This document shows, piece by piece, positions 58,869 through 64,000 of a stretch of 64,000 nucleotides of DNA. Origin of the DNA: Methanothermobacter sp. (GTDB taxonomy: Archaea > Methanobacteriota > Methanobacteria > Methanobacteriales > DSM-23052); contig JASFYN010000001.1 in NCBI GenBank assembly GCA_030055615.1, positions 327,267 through 391,266 on the forward strand, in the 5' to 3' direction. Below the pieces are notes generated by a model that was not told the DNA's origin, did no database searches, and was given only the letters and a program-made list of their open reading frames with translations. How positions within the stretch are numbered: the stretch's first letter is position 1; each line of letters opens with the position of its first letter. The position numbers and the translations under genes were made by a program.

Positions 58869-59606
58869 ATGGTCCTTAAAGTATTAGCTCCCATGGCCGG
58901 CATTTCTAATGCAAGATTTTGTCTCAAACTCATCCCCTATGGTTTTAACATGGTCACTTTAGGGGGCTACAACGCTGATAAACCAACAGTAAAAGCCGCC
59001 AAGAAAATAATGGAAAGGGGAAGATTAGAGTTCGATTTTAGTGCTGATGAATTACCAATTATAATCCAAAAGGAAGTTTCTCTGATAAAAGACAGAACAG
59101 ATGTTATGGTATCTGTTAATTTGAGGGCGGTCACACCAGATCCTATTATAGAAATTTCAAGGATAAATGAAGTCGACGTTGTGGAGATAAATGCACATTG
59201 CCGTCAAGGAGAGCTTACAAGCATTGGCTGCGGCCAAGCCCTTTTAATGGATCTTGAAAGATTGGAAGATTTCACAAGGGAGGTTGTAAGAAGATCGGAT
59301 TCAAAGGTTTCAGTTAAGATAAGAGGTAACATACCAGGAGTTGATGAAGTGGAGGTTGCCAAAGTTTTGGATGACAGCGGGGTGGATTATATCCATTTAG
59401 ATGCTATGAAACCCGGTTTTGATTGTGCAGATTTTAAACTAGTAAATGGAGTGAGTAAGGTGATAGAAAATGCTACTTTGATAGGTAATAATTCTATAAG
59501 GGACTTAGAGTCTGCTAGGAGGATGTTAAAGGCGGGTGCGGATGGTATATCCATTGCGAGGGCTGCTATAAATGGAAAATTATCATTTAACCTATCATTA
59601 TTATGA
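58869..59606 (+). CDS. Dihydrouridine-synthase-like flavoprotein
   Basis: A 245-residue TIM-barrel protein of the NifR3/DUS superfamily, read from LAPMAGISNARFC, EINAHCRQGEL and the KAGADGISIARAAI end. True tRNA-dihydrouridine synthases are longer and contain a Cys-Asn acid motif and a helical C-terminal domain; both are reduced or absent here, so another FMN-dependent reaction is likely. It lies 3 bases after the cyclohydrolase in the F420 gene run, which favours a role in flavin or cofactor metabolism. Confidence 0.65.
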   Translation: MVLKVLAPMAGISNARFCLKLIPYGFNMVTLGGYNADKPTVKAAKKIMERGRLEFDFSADELPIIIQKEVSLIKDRTDVMVSVNLRAVTPDPIIEISRINEVDVVEINAHCRQGELTSIGCGQALLMDLERLEDFTREVVRRSDSKVSVKIRGNIPGVDEVEVAKVLDDSGVDYIHLDAMKPGFDCADFKLVNGVSKVIENATLIGNNSIRDLESARRMLKAGADGISIARAAINGKLSFNLSLL

Positions 59607-59707
59607 CCAGAAAAATTGGATCCTAGAAACTTTTAATATAAAGTTTAATATCTAGTATAATTAGGTTATTATATTTACCTATGATCCACAGTTAAAAGGG
59701 TGATTTC

Positions 59708-61303
59708 ATGGCTTTTATAACACTAGAAAATGTTACAAAAACCTTTAAGGGAATAGATGCCATTAAAGATCTCAGTATAAAGATAGAGGAGGGCACAGTC
59801 CTCGGTATTTTAGGTAGAAGTGGTGCTGGGAAATCAGTGCTCATTAACATGTTACGTGGAATGAAAGAATATAAACCAGACAAAGGAAAGGTCATATACA
59901 CCGTTGCAATCTGTCCAGAATGTTTACACATTGAACCCCCATCATATGAAGGTAAAAAATGCAAATGCGGCGCCACACTAGAATTAAAAGATGTTGATTT
60001 TTGGAACACCGATAAGAAAACATTCAATGCAATCAGAAGACGAAGCGCAATAATGCTCCAAAGAACCTTCGCATTATACGAAGACGACACAGTAATCGAC
60101 AACATAACAAGAGCAATAACAGAAGGCGACTACGAAGAAAAAATCTACAAAGCCCTTGAACTATTAGAGATGACCCAGATGACCCACAGGGTAACACACG
60201 TTGCCAGAGACCTAAGTGGGGGTGAAAAACAAAGAGTTGTCCTTGCAAGACAACTTGCAAAGGACCCTATGGTCTTCTTGGCCGACGAACCTACAGGAAC
60301 ACTCGACCCTAAAACAGCAGAACTCGTACACGACGCCCTTATAAAAGGCGTGAAGGAAAAAGGCATAACAATGGTCATAACATCCCATTGGCCAGAAGTC
60401 ATAAAAGACCTTTCAGATCACCTAATATGGATCGACAAGGGAGAAATAGTCGAAGAAGGAAACCCTGAGGATATAGTGGCCAAATTCATGGAACAAGTAC
60501 CCGCCCCTGAAAGGGTAAAAGAATATGAGGTTGCAGAACCGCTAATAATCATGCGAAATGTTAAAAAACATTATTATTCCATTGAACGTGGAGTTGTTAA
60601 AGCAGTCGACGGCGTGGACTTAACAGTTTATGAGGGTGAAATATTTGGGATAGTAGGCTTAAGTGGCGCAGGTAAAACAACACTATCGAGAATACTTTTC
60701 GGATTAACAGAACCCAGTGGTGGAGAAGTATGCGTCAGACTCGGAGACGATTGGATTGACATGACAGAAAAAGGACCTCTCGGACGTGGAAGAGTAACAC
60801 CCTACCTTGGCATATTACACCAAGAATACAGCCTATACCCCCACAGGACAGTTTTAGGCAACCTCACAGAGGCTATAAGCTTGGAATTACCCGCAGAATT
60901 CGCTAAAATGAAGGCAATTTATGTCTTAAAGGCTGTGGGATTCGACGAATCCTATGCTGAAAACTTATTAGAAAAATTCCCAGATGAATTAAGTGGTGGT
61001 GAACGCCACAGGGTCGCGCTAGCCCAAGTCCTGATTAGAGAACCCAAGATAGTCATCTTAGATGAACCCACAGGTACTATGGATCCCATAACGAGGGTAA
61101 ATGTCGCAGATTCTATAATAAGGGCAAGAGAGGAATTAAACCAGACATTCCTAGTAATATCACACGACATGGATTTCGTACTAGATGTATGTGATAGAGC
61201 ATCCTTAATGAGAGCTGGTAAAATAATCAAGACAGGAGACCCAAAAGAGATAGTCACAGAACTCACACCACCCGAAAAAGAGAAAATGTTAACAGAAGAA
61301 TAA
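59708..61303 (+). CDS. atwA: Methyl-coenzyme M reductase activation protein A2
   Basis: A 531-residue cytoplasmic protein with two ABC ATPase domains (Walker A GRSGAGKS near 36 and GLSGAGKTT near 316; signature LSGGEKQR and LSGGERHR; Walker [10 protein letters not shown] and IVILDEPTG). It drives ATP-dependent activation of methyl-coenzyme M reductase. The first domain carries an inserted cysteine set (Cys69, Cys72, Cys85, Cys87) fit for zinc. GGGTGA precedes the ATG by 4 bases. It leads a gene run with marker 9, precorrin-2 dehydrogenase and hemA. Confidence 0.95.
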   Translation: MAFITLENVTKTFKGIDAIKDLSIKIEEGTVLGILGRSGAGKSVLINMLRGMKEYKPDKGKVIYTVAICPECLHIEPPSYEGKKCKCGATLELKDVDFWNTDKKTFNAIRRRSAIMLQRTFALYEDDTVIDNITRAITEGDYEEKIYKALELLEMTQMTHRVTHVARDLSGGEKQRVVLARQLAKDPMVFLADEPTGTLDPKTAELVHDALIKGVKEKGITMVITSHWPEVIKDLSDHLIWIDKGEIVEEGNPEDIVAKFMEQVPAPERVKEYEVAEPLIIMRNVKKHYYSIERGVVKAVDGVDLTVYEGEIFGIVGLSGAGKTTLSRILFGLTEPSGGEVCVRLGDDWIDMTEKGPLGRGRVTPYLGILHQEYSLYPHRTVLGNLTEAISLELPAEFAKMKAIYVLKAVGFDESYAENLLEKFPDELSGGERHRVALAQVLIREPKIVILDEPTGTMDPITRVNVADSIIRAREELNQTFLVISHDMDFVLDVCDRASLMRAGKIIKTGDPKEIVTELTPPEKEKMLTEE

Positions 61304-61340
61304 TATATTCTTCCCCTTTATTCTATCAGGAGGATTACCC

Positions 61341-61820
61341 TTGGGATGGGACGATGCACCTTCACACGTTTGTAGAGGCGGAGACAAAAGAGCGCTAGCA
61401 TTCTGCTGTCCTCCAATCAAACCTTGCCCCATACTATACGCCCTAGAAGATGCAGGCCTAACACCCGAAGAATACATAGCAATAAAAGAAGACTTCGCCA
61501 AGAAAACAAGATTAGGTGAAGGTGAAGGCACTTGTTTTGGATCCTTGGTCTGGTGCTGTAAACCCTCCAAACCTTGCCCATTCAGAGACTTAGTCATGAA
61601 AAGAATCAACATGACAGTCGACGAATACATGGAACTCAAGAAAGAATTAGCCAAAAAATTAGTCGGAAGAGCGGAGATAATCGATAAAAGGGACATAAAA
61701 GCCCTAGCAGAAGCCTTCAACGTCACCATGGAAGATGCGAGGGAGGCCCTAATACAAGCCAAAAATGACCTTAGAACAGCCATGAAAATACTTAGGATGA
61801 AAACCCTCGAACAGGGATGA
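61341..61820 (+). CDS. Methanogenesis marker protein 9 family
   Basis: A 159-residue protein with the marker-9 domain: [23 protein letters not shown] and later [10 protein letters not shown]. The Cys-rich halves suggest a bound metal cluster. The C-terminal 60 residues are helical and charged. Found in methanogens with an unknown reaction; linkage to atwA suggests a part in methyl-coenzyme M reductase assembly or F430 handling. The TTG start is 7 bases after GGAGG. It ends in a short overlap with the next gene. Confidence 0.8.
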   Translation: MGWDDAPSHVCRGGDKRALAFCCPPIKPCPILYALEDAGLTPEEYIAIKEDFAKKTRLGEGEGTCFGSLVWCCKPSKPCPFRDLVMKRINMTVDEYMELKKELAKKLVGRAEIIDKRDIKALAEAFNVTMEDAREALIQAKNDLRTAMKILRMKTLEQG

Positions 61821-61825
61821 AAAAA

Positions 61826-62458
61826 ATGCCATGGACTCCCTTGTTTTTTAAATTGGATGGCAAAAAAGTTTTCATACTAGGTTCGGGGGAGGTAGCTACT
61901 AGAAGAGCTATAAGATTCCGAAAAGCTGGAGCCATTGTAGCAATCTGTGGGGATAACATACAACCCCATCTTGAGGATATGGGTATCACATACAAGCCAT
62001 TGGAAGAAATGGAAGAACTGATCAAATGGGCTGACATCGTCGTAACCGCAAGTGGAGACCCCACACTAAACGAAAAAGTAGCATCCCTTGCATCAGGGAA
62101 ACTCTTAAACAGAGCCGACAAACCCCAAGATGGGAATTTGATCGTTCCAATCACATTCTCAACTGATGACGTGGAGATAGCAATATCAACTCATGGTAAA
62201 AGTCCAATAATGGCCCGAGTCATACGAGACAAGATAAAAAACGTGATAACAGGAGATGACATCTTCCAGATAAAATTACAAGATTATGCACGTCGCAAAC
62301 TTAAAAAGATCATCCCAGATCAAAAGAAAAGGCGTAGAATACTCTATAGTTTGTTCAAAGACGATAAAATCCAAGCCCACTTAAAGGATAAGGACCTAGA
62401 AGGGGCCAAAAAATATGTAGACTCCCTCCTAGAACATGTTAGGGGGTATCTTAGCTGA
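61826..62458 (+). CDS. Precorrin-2 dehydrogenase / siroheme synthase N-domain type
   Basis: About 210 residues. An NAD-dependent enzyme of the Met8p/CysG N-terminal type that oxidises precorrin-2 to sirohydrochlorin, the branch point to siroheme, F430 and B12. Rossmann motif FILGSGEVATRRAIRF near residue 16. Segment LLNRADKPQDGNLIVPITF and HGKSPIMARVIRDKI follow. The ATG giving MPWTPLF is used because GGATGA lies 5 bases before it; an upstream ATG three codons earlier lies on that site. The stop overlaps the CTG start of hemA. Confidence 0.88.
   Translation: MPWTPLFFKLDGKKVFILGSGEVATRRAIRFRKAGAIVAICGDNIQPHLEDMGITYKPLEEMEELIKWADIVVTASGDPTLNEKVASLASGKLLNRADKPQDGNLIVPITFSTDDVEIAISTHGKSPIMARVIRDKIKNVITGDDIFQIKLQDYARRKLKKIIPDQKKRRRILYSLFKDDKIQAHLKDKDLEGAKKYVDSLLEHVRGYLS
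62441..62457 (+). promoter_or_regulatory. Ribosome-binding site and CTG start of hemA
   Basis: AGGGGGT (62441-62447), 7-base spacer, then CTG (62455-62457) overlapping the TGA of the preceding gene. The site decides the start. Confidence 0.7.
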
Positions 62459-63633
62459 TACTGAATATTAGAGTAGATCACAAAATAGCAGACATTGAAG
62501 GGATAGAAAAGGCAGACAAAATACTCAATGAAATATTAGATGAACTAAAAGAGGATATAAAAGAACATATCCCCATCAAAACATGTAACAGGATAGAACA
62601 CTACCTAATAGTCAGGAAAACCACCTTGGATATAAATCACCCTAACATCATCATAGAAGAAGGCCAAAATGCACTTAAACACCTCCTAAGACTAGCAGCA
62701 GGACTAGAATCCATGATAATAGGTGAAGATCAAATATTGGGCCAGATAAAAGAAGCACGGATATCCGCATTAAAAAGCGGATCCTGCGGCCCCATCCTTG
62801 ACATGATCTTCAACAAGGCCGTGCACGTGGGTCAAATAATCCGTAACAGAACTAAAATAAACAAAGGATCGATTTCTATAGGCTCCGCCGCGGTAGAACT
62901 TGCAGAATCAGTCCAAGGAGACTTAAGATGTAAAAAAGTCCTCGTAATCGGAGCAGGGGAAATGGGCGCACTAGTTGCCAAGGCCTTGGCAGAAAAACAA
63001 TTGAAGGCTATAGTAGTCGCTAACAGAACGTATGATAGAGCAGTTAAACTCGCAGAAGAACTTGGAGGGTATGCAATCCAATTCGACAAATTAGACGAAG
63101 CACTATCAGATACTGATGTAGTTATAAGTGCAACAGCAGCCCCCCATTACATATTAACCCGTGAAAGAGTGAAAAAGGCCATACCAGTAGAACGACGTGA
63201 TAATGTTACGATGATAGACATAGCGAACCCAAGGGACATAGAAGAAAAGGTCAAAGAATTGGGGATAAAATTATTCAATATAGACGATTTGAGAGGTATA
63301 GCGGAAAAAAATCGCAGAAAGCGTGAAAAAGAAGCGCAAAAAGCAGAGCAGATCATAGAAAAAGAGCTAGAATTATTAGTCAATTCACTTAAGTATAAGA
63401 AAATAGAACCGCTCATTTCAAAAATACGTAAAAAAATGGAAGAAATCAGGGTAAGGGAAACAAAAAAGGCAATAAAAAAACTAGACAAAATAGAAGGTGA
63501 AGAAAAGATAATAGAGGATCTTACAAGATCCATAGTAAATAAGATATTCCATGACATAGTATCGAGGTTACGTGAAGCCGCCGAAAAAGATGACGAGAAA
63601 CTTATAAAAGCTTGTGAAAAATTATTTAAGTGA
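62455..63633 (+). CDS. hemA: Glutamyl-tRNA reductase with CTG start
   Basis: 392 residues. It reduces glutamyl-tRNA to glutamate-1-semialdehyde, the first step of tetrapyrrole synthesis for F430 and B12. The N-terminal catalytic domain (TCNRIEHYL with the catalytic Cys), SMIIGEDQILGQIKEAR, the NADPH motif VIGAGEMGALVAKAL and a helical dimerisation end are complete. No ATG, GTG or TTG lies between the in-frame TAG (62452-62454) and TTG at 62626, which would delete the catalytic Cys. CTG at 62455 gives the expected MILNIRVDHK, lies 7 bases after GGGGGT and overlaps the previous stop as CTGA. Confidence 0.92.
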   Translation: MILNIRVDHKIADIEGIEKADKILNEILDELKEDIKEHIPIKTCNRIEHYLIVRKTTLDINHPNIIIEEGQNALKHLLRLAAGLESMIIGEDQILGQIKEARISALKSGSCGPILDMIFNKAVHVGQIIRNRTKINKGSISIGSAAVELAESVQGDLRCKKVLVIGAGEMGALVAKALAEKQLKAIVVANRTYDRAVKLAEELGGYAIQFDKLDEALSDTDVVISATAAPHYILTRERVKKAIPVERRDNVTMIDIANPRDIEEKVKELGIKLFNIDDLRGIAEKNRRKREKEAQKAEQIIEKELELLVNSLKYKKIEPLISKIRKKMEEIRVRETKKAIKKLDKIEGEEKIIEDLTRSIVNKIFHDIVSRLREAAEKDDEKLIKACEKLFK

Positions 63634-63714
63634 TATACTTGTCCCAATTTGTTAATAGTGAGTACTGCACCCTTCCTAAAAAAAGAAACCTAACATAAAA
63701 AATAGTAGAAGGGA

Positions 63715-64000
63715 TTATGCGAACATGTGCTTTGGTTCTTTGATGTTTTTATTGTTATCTTTGAATACATTTTCTATATGTTTCTCTGTTATGGTATCTG
63801 AGTCTTCGGCTATGGCCTGGTGAAGAGCATTCTTTAATATCTTCTCTTTTATGTCTCTCCCTGACATGCCCTTTGTTAATTTCACTAATTTCTCGATGGG
63901 GTATTCTATCTTGAGTGGCATGGTCTCCATGTATCTTTTTATCATTTCCCTTCTTTCATCCTCTGTTGGGAGTGTGAACTCTATTTCATCCTCAAAACGG
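63715..64000 (-). CDS. C-terminal end of an AAA ATPase (partial)
   Basis: The frame is open to the right edge, so only the last 94 residues are seen: FEDEIEFTLPTEDERREMIKRY, then the small helical lid domain (LTKGMSGRDIKEKILKNALHQAI) and a variable end. The pattern is that of the AAA family, with an IEF-type sensor-region strand. The end lacks the usual PAN tail, so it is more likely a different AAA protein. The rest lies outside the window. Confidence 0.8.
   Translation of the reverse strand, partial: RFEDEIEFTLPTEDERREMIKRYMETMPLKIEYPIEKLVKLTKGMSGRDIKEKILKNALHQAIAEDSDTITEKHIENVFKDNNKNIKEPKHMFA

Noticed and set aside
62626-63633. hemA starting at TTG 62626
   Set aside because: This start would remove the catalytic Cys and 57 conserved residues; the upstream frame encodes the normal N-terminus.

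Overview
This window is a piece of chromosome from a pseudomurein-walled methanogenic archaeon of the order Methanobacteriales, most likely a thermophilic Methanothermobacter or a close relative. The genus is inferred from remembered protein similarity, not from a search. The evidence is an RNA polymerase with split B''/B' and A'/A'' genes, ribosomal proteins S7, S10, S12 and L30e, EF-1alpha and EF-2, Sep-tRNA:Cys-tRNA synthase, F420 genes (cofE, cofD), methyl-coenzyme M reductase component A2, a methanogenesis-marker protein, 2-oxoglutarate:ferredoxin oxidoreductase, a pseudomurein-binding-repeat protein and an MreB homologue. Genes are dense, AT-rich and mostly read from GGTGA/GGAGG ribosome-binding sites. 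TTG and GTG starts are common. No integrated virus, IS element or CRISPR array was seen.

Layout. 1-3.4 kb: a short unknown gene, a B12-binding radical SAM/membrane-protein operon (minus) and trmY. 3.4-17.4 kb is the accessory, cell-surface part: DUF2207 and LemA, a pseudomurein-binding protein, a decayed gene remnant among strong hairpins, a giant exported CobN-like protein, a small exported protein, and a seven-repeat DUF11 surface protein split by a one-base frameshift. 17.5-23.3 kb: hypD, phosphoglycolate phosphatase, a PmbA-type protein, a radical SAM protein, an NTPase and SepCysS. 23.7-37.5 kb: tRNA-Ser, then the long minus-strand information operon rpoH-rpoB''-rpoB'-rpoA'-rpoA''-rpl30e-nusA-rps12-rps7-fusA-tuf-rps10, preceded by tRNAs Lys, Asp, Tyr, Pro and Thr. 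38.2-43.3 kb: pgk, tpiA, taw1, a DUF1002 protein and a membrane protein. 43.3-47.1 kb: korDABC-sucC of the incomplete reductive TCA route. 47.3-52.1 kb: archaetidylserine decarboxylase, archaetidylserine synthase, a DUF515-like protein, an exported protein with a sorting-signal-like tail, a sortase and mptD. 52.2-59.6 kb: an unknown gene, mreB, rnhB, exbB/exbD-like genes, purO, cofE, cofD, GTP cyclohydrolase III and a DUS-like flavoprotein. 59.7-63.6 kb: atwA, marker 9, precorrin-2 dehydrogenase and hemA. The right edge cuts an AAA ATPase.

What stands out. (1) Polar-lipid head-group enzymes, a sortase and a likely sortase substrate lie in one operon-like run. This echoes the genetic link between archaeosortase and archaetidylserine enzymes in haloarchaea and suggests lipid-linked surface proteins here. 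The substrate and the DUF11 protein share a C-terminal pattern [I/V]PxxxTGA before their membrane anchors. (2) RNA polymerase A' carries about 180 extra charged, helical residues, bounded by a repeated DYKLT pentapeptide, in the clamp region. (3) hemA has no ATG, GTG or TTG start that preserves its conserved N-terminus; the evidence points to CTG. Two surface genes may start at ATC and ATA.

All product names rest on reading motifs by eye and recalling families. No database search was run. Several start codons were moved from the longest frame to a downstream codon 4-8 bases after a GGTGA-like site, and this is noted in each entry.
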